NCBI RefSeq assembly: GCF_000263715.2
Contig: NZ_CM001514.1
Location: 3,024,936 to 3,088,935 of the forward strand
From: Pseudomonas synxantha BG33R
GTDB lineage: Bacteria; Pseudomonadota; Gammaproteobacteria; Pseudomonadales; Pseudomonadaceae
Reading direction: 5' to 3'
Length of the DNA stretch: 64,000 nucleotides
This document shows positions 34,562-42,755 of this stretch, in pieces. Position 1 is the stretch's first letter. Each line of letters begins with the position of its first letter. The position numbers were made by a program, and so were the translations under genes. The notes under the pieces were generated by a model. The model saw only the letters and a program-made list of their open reading frames with translations, made no database searches and had not been told where the DNA came from.

Positions 34562-35379
34562 AACCTGAAAGTCGCCCCAGTGGTCAGCCACTGGGCACGG
34601 TCCCCAGTCAAACTGCGCCCGACCACCAGGTCCACGTCGACAAACTTGCCGACGTGGAATCTCGGCCCCGCCTGCCATGCTTGTTCACCGCCTTCCTGGC
34701 CATAGCGTTCGCCAATCAACGTCAACACCTGCGCAAGCTGGTATTCGAAACCCATACCCCAGGTCAGGCGGTGCTGTTGCGCGCCGTCGTTATAGGCATG
34801 GTTCCAGCCGGCATTCAGGTTCAGGCGCAGTGCATCCATGGCCTGCCACGTTAACGGCAGGTTGAAGTCAGCGCCGTCGAATGCGTGCTGGCGATCGAGG
34901 GCAATGTGTGCCCCGGCGGCGACTGCCAACTCCAGCCCCAGGTCTTCTCGTGACAACAGCTGCGCCTTCACCTGTGGGCTGACTTGCGTTTCGCCCTTTC
35001 CCGCGTCAGTGGCCCGCGATAACGCCGCGCCCCACTGCACCCATGGCATACCGCTGAGCGTGCAGGCCGGGGACAAGGTTTCGTTGTGCGTACTGCCTGC
35101 GTGCCGATTGGCGGTGTGCCAGGCGTCGATGTTGCATTCGCCTGGCGCATTGATCGCGCCATCATCTACCACGTAGGCGCCGCCGGCAGCATTCGCCTTG
35201 GAAACCAGGGCGAGGATTAACAGCGTGCCCAGCGTCACGCCGATAAAGATCAGGTTGCGCTGCAAGGCGCGGCGCTTGGCCGGTGGCAAGAGCAGCAGGG
35301 TGGGACGCGCCCTGCGCAAATGGCGCGCGCGATATTTGGCAAACCCGTCCGTGTGCTTCGGGTTGTGTGGGTTGTGCAT
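34558..35379 (-). CDS. Membrane-anchored or outer-membrane protein of unknown function
   Basis: 273-aa protein. Residues 1-43 are strongly basic (RARHLRRARPTLLLLPPAKRR), residues about 44-65 are one hydrophobic helix, and the rest is beta-rich with alternating aromatic strands (NAGWNHAYNDGAQQHRLTWG) and ends WLTTGATFRF, a terminal-Phe beta-barrel style. The long basic cytoplasmic tail before the helix is odd for an outer-membrane protein and suggests either a non-cleaved anchor or an atypical signal sequence. GAGG precedes the ATG at 35379. No family recognised. Confidence 0.65.
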   Translation of the reverse strand: MHNPHNPKHTDGFAKYRARHLRRARPTLLLLPPAKRRALQRNLIFIGVTLGTLLILALVSKANAAGGAYVVDDGAINAPGECNIDAWHTANRHAGSTHNETLSPACTLSGMPWVQWGAALSRATDAGKGETQVSPQVKAQLLSREDLGLELAVAAGAHIALDRQHAFDGADFNLPLTWQAMDALRLNLNAGWNHAYNDGAQQHRLTWGMGFEYQLAQVLTLIGERYGQEGGEQAWQAGPRFHVGKFVDVDLVVGRSLTGDRAQWLTTGATFRF

Positions 35380-35397
35380 GATGCACCTCGCTTGAAT

Positions 35398-35745
35398 TCA
35401 GCTTTCTACGGTCAGCACCGAAATGCCGCTGGCTTTGGCCTGGCAGACCAGCTCCGAGGTATCGTCACCGCCGGGCAGGGCGATGATCAGGTCGGGGCGG
35501 CTGTCGGCCAGCATGAAGTGGTTGCGCTGGCGTTCCGCCTGCTTGCCGTGGCGCTGCCAATTGGGTGGGTAGCGCACCACGTCGATACCGATTTCCCGCG
35601 CCCATTCCTCGATCTCGCTGCCGAGGAACTGGTTGCCGCCGTGGATCAACACCTGCACTGGGTGCAGGCGGTGGTAAGCGTCCAGCACGTGGCGGGACTT
35701 TTTGGTGTCGGCGTAATGACGACCTGCACAGATCAAGACGCGCAT
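35398..35745 (-). CDS. SLOG/YspA-like DUF2493 protein
   Basis: 115-aa Rossmann-like protein. It begins MRVLICAGRHYADTKKSRHV, has the loop VLIHGGNQFLGSEIEEWARE with the GGA/Gx-type nucleotide motif, and IIALPGGDDTSELV, the PGG loop of the SLOG superfamily. The ATG at 35745 has GGGAG upstream. Proteins of this group are thought to bind or cleave nucleotide-derived ligands. It is 18 bp from the adjacent 273-aa gene and downstream of mgtA on the same strand; linkage to Mg2+ is not shown. Confidence 0.8.
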   Translation of the reverse strand: MRVLICAGRHYADTKKSRHVLDAYHRLHPVQVLIHGGNQFLGSEIEEWAREIGIDVVRYPPNWQRHGKQAERQRNHFMLADSRPDLIIALPGGDDTSELVCQAKASGISVLTVES

Positions 35746-35808
35746 AGGGAGCATCCTTGTATTGCACGGCGGCGGCCGGGCGACCACCACCGTTTGAATG
35801 GCGGGGGA

Positions 35809-38523
35809 TCAGTACCACTGCTTGAAGCGGCGGATGTAGATCGTTTTCATCAGTTGAGCGACGCAGCAGTAAGCCAGCAGGGTGCCTACCAACCATGGGA
35901 AGTACGCCATCGGCAGCGGTTGCAGACCCACCAGGGTGCCCAGCGGCGAGAACGGCACGTAGATGCCCAGGGCGATCACGATGCAGGTCATCATCAACAC
36001 CGGCCAGGCGGCCGTGCTCTGGAAGAACGGAATCTTGCGGGTGCGCAGCATATGCACCACCAGGGTTTGCGAGAGCAGCCCTTCGATAAACCAACCTGAT
36101 TGGAACAGCGTCTGCATTTCCACATTGTTGGCCGAGAACACGTACCACATCAGGGCAAAGGTGGTGATGTCGAAGATTGATGAGGTCGGCCCGATCCAGA
36201 TCATGAAGCGGCCGATGTTTTTCGCATCCCACTTGCGCGGTTTGGCGAGGTATTCCTTGTCCATCTTGTCCCACGGCAGAGCCAGTTGGGAGATGTCGTA
36301 CATCAGGTTCTGCAGCAACAGGTGGATCGCCAGCATCGGCATGAACGGAATGAACGCACTGGCTACCAGCACCGAGAACACGTTGCCGAAGTTGGAGCTG
36401 GCGGTCATGTTCAGGTACTTCATGATATTGCCGAAGGTTTCGCGGCCCTTGAGCACGCCTTCTTCCAGCACCATCAAGCTCTTTTCCAGCAGGATGATGT
36501 CGGCCGACTCCTTGGCGATATCCGTGCCGCTGTCCACCGAAATACCCACGTCGGCATCCCGTAGCGCCGGTGCATCGTTGATGCCGTCGCCGAGAAAGCC
36601 CACCGTATGGCCGTTGGCTTGCAGCGCCTTGAGCACACGGGATTTTTGCAGTGGCGTCAGCTTGGCGAACACCGTGCGTTCTTCCACGCGGCGCAGCAGG
36701 GTGGCGTCGTCCATGGCTTCGATTTCCACGCCCAGCAGCGGCTGGCCGGGTTCGAGGCCAACCTGGCGGCAGATCTTGCTGGTGACCACCGCGTTGTCGC
36801 CGGTCAACACTTTGACCGCCACGCCAATCTGTTGCAGCGCGGCAATTGCCGGGCCCGCGGTTTCCTTCGGCGGGTCGAGGAAGGTCAGGAAGCCCTGGAT
36901 CACCAGGTTGCGTTCATCGGCAGTGGTGTATTGCTGACGCGCCAATGCCTTGGGGATATGGCGGGTTGCGACCACCAGTACCCGGAAACCGTCTTCGTTG
37001 TAGTCGTTGGCAATCGCCAGCAGTGCCTCGCGACGGCGATCGTCCAGAGGCACGGCGGCGCCGTCTTCCAGGGTGTGGGTCGAGATGCTCAGCATCTCTT
37101 CCACGGCCCCTTTGCACACCAGCAACTGGTCATCGGCGGCATCCTTGACCACGATCGACAGGCGACGGCGTACAAAGTCGAAGGGCAATTCATCGACCTT
37201 GCTGTAGGCAAATGGCATCTGGAACTTGGGGTTTTGCGCCGAGAACTGCACCACGGCCTGGTCCATCAGGTTCTTCATGCCGCTCTGGTGAAAGCTGTTG
37301 AGCCAGGCCAGGGACAGCACCGCGTCGTCGCGCTGGCCGAAGGCGTTGACGTGATGCTCAAGGATGATCTTGTCCTGGGTCAGGGTGCCGGTCTTGTCGG
37401 TGCACAGCACATCCATTGAACCGAAGTTCTGGATCGCGTTGAGGCGCTTGACCACCACTTTGCGCTTGGCCATGGCTGTAGCGCCTTTGGCCAGGTTGGC
37501 ACTGACGATCATCGGCAGCATTTCCGGGGTCAGGCCGACGGCCACCGCCAGGGCAAACAGGAAGGCATCGCCCCAGTCCCCCTTGGAGAAGCCATTGAGG
37601 AAGAACACGATCGGCACCATCACCAACATGAAGCGGATCAGCAGCCAACTGACACTGTTCACGCCACGGTCGAAGGCGGTTTGCACCCGCGAGCCGACAA
37701 TCGCCTTGGCCAGGGAGCCGAAGTAAGTGCGCGGTCCGGTAGCCACCACCACCGCCTTGGCGCGGCCGCTCACCACGTTGGTGCCCATGAAGCAGATGTT
37801 CGGCAGGTCCAGTAGATTGCCTTGGTCGGCGGCGAGGTTGGAGGCGGATTTTTGCGTGACATCGCCCAGGGTGTCGTACTTCTCCACCGGCAAGGCTTCA
37901 CCGGTCAGCACGGCCTGGCTGATAAACAGGTCGCGGGACTCGATCAGGCGGATGTCGGCGGGGATCATGTCGCCTGCCGACAACTGCACGATATCGCCGG
38001 CCACCAGATCGCGCATCGGCACTTCGCGCAAGGTGGGCTGGGCGCCGACCTGTTCGCGACGTAGCACGGTGGCGGTAGTGCGTACCATCGCCTTCAGGGC
38101 CTCGGCGGATTTGGCCGAACGGTGTTCCTGCCAGAAGCGCAGCAGGCTGCTGAGCAACACCATGGTCATGATGATGATGACTTTGGTCAGATCGACTTCT
38201 TCACCTGCCTGCAGTGGCAACCAATAGTCGGTGACAAAGCTGATGCCGGCCAGGGTCAACAGCACGTAGATGAACGGGTTGTTCAGTGCCTGCAGGAACT
38301 GGACGATGGCGTGTGGCGGCTTGTCATGGGCGACTTCGTTATAGCCTTCCCGTTGCAGGCGGGCCGAGGCGTCCAGTTCGGTCAGACCGTCCTGGGTGGC
38401 TCGTACATTGGCGAGGGTGGCCGCCAGCCCATTCTGGGCTTCACGGGCGGCGCGCATCGACAGCTTGGTGTCGGCAGCGGTGCCATTTTTCTTGTGCAGA
38501 GGCGTGTTTTTTACGGCGCTCAT
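35809..38523 (-). CDS. mgtA: Magnesium-translocating P-type ATPase MgtA
   Basis: 904-aa P3-type ATPase importing Mg2+. The phosphorylated Asp is in CTDKTGTLTQD near residue 376, the dephosphorylation motif TGEALPVEKYD is near residue 220, and the hinge GDGINDAPALRDADVGISV near residue 640 is complete. Ten hydrophobic segments are apparent. A long cytoplasmic N-terminus is normal for MgtA/MgtB. AGGAG precedes the ATG at 38523. The leader on the same strand (38524-38758) contains a hairpin and a 12-codon reading frame, suggesting RNA-level control. Confidence 0.95.
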   Translation of the reverse strand: MSAVKNTPLHKKNGTAADTKLSMRAAREAQNGLAATLANVRATQDGLTELDASARLQREGYNEVAHDKPPHAIVQFLQALNNPFIYVLLTLAGISFVTDYWLPLQAGEEVDLTKVIIIMTMVLLSSLLRFWQEHRSAKSAEALKAMVRTTATVLRREQVGAQPTLREVPMRDLVAGDIVQLSAGDMIPADIRLIESRDLFISQAVLTGEALPVEKYDTLGDVTQKSASNLAADQGNLLDLPNICFMGTNVVSGRAKAVVVATGPRTYFGSLAKAIVGSRVQTAFDRGVNSVSWLLIRFMLVMVPIVFFLNGFSKGDWGDAFLFALAVAVGLTPEMLPMIVSANLAKGATAMAKRKVVVKRLNAIQNFGSMDVLCTDKTGTLTQDKIILEHHVNAFGQRDDAVLSLAWLNSFHQSGMKNLMDQAVVQFSAQNPKFQMPFAYSKVDELPFDFVRRRLSIVVKDAADDQLLVCKGAVEEMLSISTHTLEDGAAVPLDDRRREALLAIANDYNEDGFRVLVVATRHIPKALARQQYTTADERNLVIQGFLTFLDPPKETAGPAIAALQQIGVAVKVLTGDNAVVTSKICRQVGLEPGQPLLGVEIEAMDDATLLRRVEERTVFAKLTPLQKSRVLKALQANGHTVGFLGDGINDAPALRDADVGISVDSGTDIAKESADIILLEKSLMVLEEGVLKGRETFGNIMKYLNMTASSNFGNVFSVLVASAFIPFMPMLAIHLLLQNLMYDISQLALPWDKMDKEYLAKPRKWDAKNIGRFMIWIGPTSSIFDITTFALMWYVFSANNVEMQTLFQSGWFIEGLLSQTLVVHMLRTRKIPFFQSTAAWPVLMMTCIVIALGIYVPFSPLGTLVGLQPLPMAYFPWLVGTLLAYCCVAQLMKTIYIRRFKQWY

Positions 38524-38653
38524 TGTCTGTACTCCTGTCGCCAATTCTCGACAAAACATACCCGGTACTTACCTGCATACAGGCGAGCGAAAGCATGCCG
38601 AGCCGCGGACTTCGCGATCGGTTTAAATAAAGTGTTCAGGTAACTTCTACAAT

Positions 38654-38693
38654 GCCCGCTAACAGCGCATTAATTAACTTGCGCGCAGCGGGC
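38654..38693 (-). promoter_or_regulatory. Hairpin in the mgtA leader
   Basis: GCCCGCT at 38654-38660 pairs with AGCGGGC at 38687-38693, with further inner pairing of GCGC segments. In transcript sense it lies 130-170 bases before the mgtA start and overlaps the end of the short leader reading frame. It lacks a T tract, so it is not a simple terminator. Confidence 0.5.
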
Positions 38694-38712
38694 TCCTACT
38701 GGACTTGTTCAT
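38674..38712 (-). CDS. Possible 12-codon leader peptide upstream of mgtA
   Basis: ATG at 38712 preceded by GGAG, 12 codons (MNKSSRSPLRAS), stop at 38674, with a GC hairpin across its last codons. It is analogous in position to the mgtL leader of enteric mgtA but not obviously similar in sequence. It could be chance. Confidence 0.35.
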   Translation of the reverse strand: MNKSSRSPLRAS

Positions 38713-38758
38713 AAAGAACTCCAGGGCATCAATAAGAAAGTTGTTGTTTCCAGCCAGG

Positions 38759-39052
38759 TCAGGCGGCGCGAGCGCTCACGTAAAGACCGAGCATCAAGCT
38801 GGCTTGCGCCAGGCGGGAAACCTTGGGTCTCTGTGGGTCTTGAGGGTCGGCGTGATCCCAGTGCTGCACCAGTTGGCCGCTGTCAGGGCAGATACGCCAG
38901 TGCGCCAGCGGCGGTACCGGGCGTACTTGGGAGGAGGGTGCAGCAAAGGCCGGGCGGGTTGGCATGAAGCCCACGGGCTCGCGGCACAGCTTGGCGCGCA
39001 AGGCTGCGGCCAGTGTAGGTACATCGGGTAAAGCAATGAGTTGGAAGGTCAT
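38759..39052 (-). CDS. Small protein of unknown function upstream of mgtA
   Basis: 97-aa frame with GAGG before the ATG at 39052. The product starts MTFQLIALPDVPTLAAALRA and contains HWRICPDSGQLVQHWDHAD, rich in His, Trp and Asp; no signal peptide or membrane helix is evident. The clear ribosome site and ordinary GC-rich codon use argue that it is real. No family was recognised. The same strand and position upstream of the mgtA leader make a cation-related role possible but unproven. Confidence 0.5.
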   Translation of the reverse strand: MTFQLIALPDVPTLAAALRAKLCREPVGFMPTRPAFAAPSSQVRPVPPLAHWRICPDSGQLVQHWDHADPQDPQRPKVSRLAQASLMLGLYVSARAA

Positions 39053-39370
39053 AACACACCTCGGGACCGGACACGCGACCGGTGAGGCAGTTACGGTGGA
39101 GCATCAAGCTCTAGCGCAGCTTACCGGACCTGGAAGGCGAGTCCTGTCATATTCTGGGTTTGGCGCCCGATGCCCGCAGAGGCGGTGCTCGGACAGCGAC
39201 TAGATACTGTGTCCATTGGCTTCTTTTGTGAGGTTTAAAAAAGGCCCCAGTTGCGGGCACGGGCAATCTACTCAGAGCGTTACAGAATGTCAACGCATGA
39301 TTAACTAAATTAGTCCGCGTTCAGAGTTTGTTCAGACAAGAGGCATGTTCAAGTTACTGGCCAGATAACT
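39053..39370. other. 318-bp intergenic region with direct repeat GTTCAG-N5-GTTCAG
   Basis: GTTCAG at 39319-39324 and 39330-39335 form a direct repeat spaced by one helical turn (11 bp), the arrangement of an OmpR-type response-regulator site such as PhoP's. A weak minus-strand terminator candidate (GGGGCC then T6 in that sense) lies at 39235-39258, after the LysE gene. The 39060-39180 part is GC-rich with several short dyads and could be structured RNA, but I cannot match a known riboswitch. Confidence 0.4.
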
Positions 39371-39982
39371 TTATATACCTTGCGCGGCGAGTATCGCCAG
39401 ATAGATCAATACTAAACCGCACGCTGCATAACTCACGCGTTGCCAGGTCGGTGATGCGTTCTTGCGCAGCAGATTCACCAACGCGGCGGTGAGAAAACAC
39501 GAGAGCACCGACGCCAGCATGAATCCGGCAAAAAACGTCAGGGTCTGCCCCTGGCTGGGGGTTGCGCCGACGATGCCCGACAGGGCGCTGCCCAGGGCGC
39601 CCCAGTAGACAATATTCTTCGGGTTGGCCAGAGAGATCGCCGCGCCTACGGCCAACGCATTTTTGCCTGAGCTGGCAGGGACGTTGTCGGTTGCGGGTAA
39701 CTGCCAGGCATCAATCAGGCTGCGGATGCCCAGCCAGGCCAGGTACAGCGCACAGACGATCGTCAGTGGCACTCGCACCGCATCATGCTGAATCAGCAGT
39801 GCGATACCGGTGAGGCCGATCACCGCCCAGACGGCATCGCCTACGAGGGAACCAAACTGCACCATCAGGGCCGGTGTGAAACCATGGAGCAAGCCGCGAC
39901 GCAAAGTCTCTGCCAGCACCGCGCCAGGAGACAGGCAAAACACAAAACCGAATACCAGCGCATAGACAAAGATCGACAGCAT
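39371..39982 (-). CDS. LysE-family amino acid exporter
   Basis: 203-aa inner-membrane protein with about six hydrophobic segments. The start FVYALVFGFVFCLSPGAVLA carries the conserved SPG motif of the LysE/RhtB superfamily, and SLVGDAVWAVIGLTGIALL matches helix 2. The ATG at 39982 excludes a non-membrane extension. LysE relatives export basic or neutral amino acids; the substrate cannot be assigned. It is upstream of the 97-aa gene and downstream of the REP pair. Confidence 0.87.
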   Translation of the reverse strand: MLSIFVYALVFGFVFCLSPGAVLAETLRRGLLHGFTPALMVQFGSLVGDAVWAVIGLTGIALLIQHDAVRVPLTIVCALYLAWLGIRSLIDAWQLPATDNVPASSGKNALAVGAAISLANPKNIVYWGALGSALSGIVGATPSQGQTLTFFAGFMLASVLSCFLTAALVNLLRKNASPTWQRVSYAACGLVLIYLAILAAQGI

Positions 39983-40066
39983 GCCCGTGTCCTTTCGAGA
40001 AAGTGCGAAAGCATACGTCAGCGCAGGGTTAAGAAACCATGCAGATTTGAATGGTCCACGATCCAA

Positions 40067-40157
40067 ATGTGGGAGGGGGCTTGCCCCCGATAGCAGTGTG
40101 TCAGTCAGCTCATCTGTAGCTGACCCTCCGCTATCGGGAGCAAGCCCCCTCCCACAT
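40067..40157. repeat. REP doublet (REPIN) overlapping the arsC 3' end
   Basis: ATGTGGGAGGGGGCTTGC at the left and GCAAGCCCCCTCCCACAT at the right are inverted copies, each extended by CCCGATAG / CTATCGGG, spanning 91 bp. The right arm (40131-40157) encodes the last residues and stop of arsC. Confidence 0.9.
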
Positions 40158-40622
40158 TGAGGCTATACGCTCAAGTTCAGCCTTCAATTCATCCGGCGAT
40201 AAATGTGCAAAGGGCAGCGCAAAAAACGCTTCGCAGCGTGCGGCGATAATGTCGAGGGTGGCCTTGAATGCAGTGTCTACTTGCGCCTCATCACCCTGCA
40301 CCTCGGAAGGGTCTGCCAAGCCCCAATGCGCCTTCAGCGCCGGGCCGAAATACACCGGGCACGCTTCACCGGCTGCTTTATCGCACACCGTGATGACCAC
40401 ATCCGGCGGGCTGACTTCAAAGGCGTCATTGCCCTTGCTGTACAAACCTTCGGTGCTGATGCCGGCTGCCTGCAGCGTGCTCAGGCTGCGGGGCAAAACC
40501 TGGCCCTTGGGGAAACTACCGGAGCTGATCGCTTCGAAGCCCTCAGGCGCCATGTGATTGAACATCGCTTCGGACAAGATGCTACGGCAACTGTTGGCGG
40601 TACACATGAACAGCACTTTCAT
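40131..40622 (-). CDS. arsC: Arsenate reductase, LMW-PTPase / thioredoxin-linked type
   Basis: 163-aa cytoplasmic reductase of arsenate to arsenite. The P-loop is MCTANSCRS with catalytic C7 and R13 (CX5R), an LMW-phosphatase-like fold, plus Cys near residue 81 and 88 (ITVCDKAAGEACPV) for the disulfide relay. The C-terminal ten residues (SMWEGACSR) are translated from REP sequence, so the native C-terminus has been replaced or extended. The start at 40622 is followed upstream by arsB 11 bp away. Last gene of arsR-arsB-arsC. Confidence 0.92.
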   Translation of the reverse strand: MKVLFMCTANSCRSILSEAMFNHMAPEGFEAISSGSFPKGQVLPRSLSTLQAAGISTEGLYSKGNDAFEVSPPDVVITVCDKAAGEACPVYFGPALKAHWGLADPSEVQGDEAQVDTAFKATLDIIAARCEAFFALPFAHLSPDELKAELERIASMWEGACSR

Positions 40623-40633
40623 TGCAGGCTCCT

Positions 40634-41917
40634 TTAAACGCTCAGGCGCAAGGCGAGGGCAGCGAGGGTGATCAACAGCACCGGCAAAGTCAGCACGATC
40701 CCGACCTTGAAGTAGTAACCCCAAGTGATAGTGATGCCTTTGCGTGCCAGGATATGCAGCCACAGCAAGGTGGCCAAACTGCCTATGGGGGTGATTTTTG
40801 GGCCCAGGTCGCTGCCGATCACATTGGCGTAGATCATTGCGTCCTTGACCACGCCCACAGCATGGCTGGACTCGATGGAGAGTGCGCCGATCAGCACCGT
40901 CGGCAGGTTATTCATCGCCGATGAGAGCAGTGCCGTCAGCACCCCGGTGCCCATAGCCGCGCCCCACACACCATAGGTGGCGAAAGTGTCGAGCCAGGTC
41001 GCCAGGTAGTCGGTCAGGCCGGCGTTACGCAGCCCATACACCACCAGGTACATGCCCAGGGAAAAGATCACGATCTGCCAGGGCGCTTCCTTGAGGACTT
41101 TACGTGTGGAAATCTTGTGGCCCTTGGCGGCAATCACCAGCAGCAGTACGGCGCAGACGGCGGAAATCGCACTGATGGGAATGCCCAGCGGTTCCAGGGC
41201 GAAACAGCCGATGAGCAGAATACCCAGTACCCACCAACCGGCGCGGAACGTCGCGGGGTCATGGATGGCACTGGCGGGCTCTTCCAGGTCGGCCGGGTCG
41301 TAGGTCTGGGGAATGTCCCGGCGAAAAAACCACAACAGCACTGCCAGGGTTGCGGCCACACTGACCAGGTTCACCGGCACCATCACGGCGGCATATTCGT
41401 TGAAGCCGATCTTGAAGTAGTCCGCCGAGACGATGTTTACCAGGTTCGACACCACCAATGGCAGGCTCGCCGTATCGGCGATAAACCCGGCGCCCATGAC
41501 GAATGCCAGGGTCGCCGCCGGTGAAAAACGCAGGGCCAGCAGCATCGACATCACGATGGGCGTGAGAATCAACGCCGCACCGTCATTGGCGAACAGCGCC
41601 GACACCAGCGCACCGAGCAGCACCATATAGGCAAACAACCGCCGTCCGCGGCCACGGCCCCAACGCGCCACATGCAGGGCGGTCCAGGCAAAGAAGCCGG
41701 CTTCGTCCAGCAACAGGCTGATGATGATCAGCGCGACGAAGGTACCGGTGGCATTCCAGATGATGTGCCACACCACCGGGATGTCCGCCAGGCTGATCAC
41801 CCCGCAACCCAGGGCCAGCATTGCGCCCAGGCTGGCACTCCAACCCACGCCAAGGCCCTTGGGCTGCCAGATGACCAGTACGATGGTGACGAGGAAAATC
41901 GCAATTGCGACAAGCAT
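40634..41917 (-). CDS. arsB: Arsenite efflux membrane protein ArsB
   Basis: 427-aa carrier with about twelve hydrophobic segments, starting [20 protein letters not shown], the usual ArsB opening. The segments [18 protein letters not shown] and [16 protein letters not shown] match the family. It exports arsenite and antimonite across the inner membrane by proton exchange. The ATG at 41917 is 19 bp from arsR; the longer open frame further upstream runs through arsR and is not used. Confidence 0.94.
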   Translation of the reverse strand: MLVAIAIFLVTIVLVIWQPKGLGVGWSASLGAMLALGCGVISLADIPVVWHIIWNATGTFVALIIISLLLDEAGFFAWTALHVARWGRGRGRRLFAYMVLLGALVSALFANDGAALILTPIVMSMLLALRFSPAATLAFVMGAGFIADTASLPLVVSNLVNIVSADYFKIGFNEYAAVMVPVNLVSVAATLAVLLWFFRRDIPQTYDPADLEEPASAIHDPATFRAGWWVLGILLIGCFALEPLGIPISAISAVCAVLLLVIAAKGHKISTRKVLKEAPWQIVIFSLGMYLVVYGLRNAGLTDYLATWLDTFATYGVWGAAMGTGVLTALLSSAMNNLPTVLIGALSIESSHAVGVVKDAMIYANVIGSDLGPKITPIGSLATLLWLHILARKGITITWGYYFKVGIVLTLPVLLITLAALALRLSV

Positions 41918-41936
41918 GAATAAACGCTCCGATGGC

Positions 41937-42293
41937 TTAGCAGCAGGTGCTGGCCCGTTGTGGTCTGTCGCCCATTGCATCCAGACGCAGCGCGTCGTTC
42001 TGCAACCATGGCTGGTTGGCTTGCAGGGTGGTGTCCAGCACCTGTGTGACCCAGGCGGGCAGTGCCGGGTTGATGCGGTAGTAGATCCATTGCCCTTGAC
42101 GGCGGTCCAGCAGCAGCCCGCAACTGCGCAGTTGCGCCAGATGACGGGATATCTTCGGCTGGCTATCGTCCAAGGCATGGATCAGTTCGCATACGCAAAG
42201 TTCGCCTTCGCGCAGGATCAATAGGGTCATCCGAGCGCGGGTGGCATCAGCCAGGCACTTGAACAGGCTGGGAGGAGAGAGGAGATCCGACAT
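41937..42293 (-). CDS. arsR: Arsenical-responsive repressor ArsR
   Basis: 118-aa winged-helix repressor of the SmtB/ArsR family. The arsenite site is the CVCEL motif ([11 protein letters not shown]) near residue 35, and [18 protein letters not shown] is the recognition helix region. It ends STCC, possibly extra metal-binding cysteines. Start is ATG 42293 (MSDLLSPP), with ATG 42308 five codons earlier as an alternative without a clear ribosome site. First gene of the ars operon. Confidence 0.92.
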   Translation of the reverse strand: MSDLLSPPSLFKCLADATRARMTLLILREGELCVCELIHALDDSQPKISRHLAQLRSCGLLLDRRQGQWIYYRINPALPAWVTQVLDTTLQANQPWLQNDALRLDAMGDRPQRASTCC

Positions 42294-42305
42294 GATCAGG
42301 GTATC

Positions 42306-42341
42306 CATATATGGTTATTCGAATATACGTATTTCCATATG
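42306..42341. promoter_or_regulatory. Candidate ArsR operator
   Basis: CATAT at 42306-42310 and ATATG at 42337-42341 flank an AT-rich palindrome centred on TTCGAA (42318-42323). It sits at the arsR promoter/start, as expected for autoregulation. Confidence 0.5.
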
Positions 42342-42468
42342 TTTCGGTCAAATCCGGTTTCAGTTGATATGGATCAAATGCCCGTGAAACAGCCACAACT
42401 GTTTGAAATTAAAATGAAACACAAAGGTCTTACAGTGCCTGCTCATTGCTCATGAAGGAAGAACCCGC

Positions 42469-42684
42469 GTGACCCGTGCCACTCGCAACCTGCGCAAGAC
42501 CCTGGATTCCGTCGCGGAAAATAACGAAACCGCGGCGTTCGACCTGATGCGCGCCGTGGAAAAACTCGGTGACGAAGTGCTGCGCCAGCGCCTGCTCAAC
42601 ACCATCCACCGGCTGAACCAGGACGCGTACGAACTGCGTGAAGCGCGGGATTCGGTGGAGCAGGTTTCGGTGAGGCTCGCCTGA
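42469..42684 (+). CDS. Small helical protein of unknown function
   Basis: 71-aa product with GTG start at 42469 and AAGGA nine bases upstream; an ATG-led frame upstream (42451) runs into a stop at once, which supports GTG. The sequence (TRNLRKTLDSVAENNETAAF, then LRQRLLNTIHRLNQDAYELR) is charged, almost wholly alpha-helical and without a membrane or signal segment. Between arsR and azlC, on the strand of azlC. Role unknown. Confidence 0.6.
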   Translation: MTRATRNLRKTLDSVAENNETAAFDLMRAVEKLGDEVLRQRLLNTIHRLNQDAYELREARDSVEQVSVRLA

Positions 42685-42755
42685 GCAAGATCGTTCAAGA
42701 CAAGCCCCTGATTGCACTGGCATGCTTGTCGACTGTCCGTCGATGAGCCGTTTCC

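Noticed and set aside
42425..42468. ATG at 42451 as the start of the small gene after arsR
   Set aside because: That frame meets a stop six codons later; the GTG at 42469 fits better.
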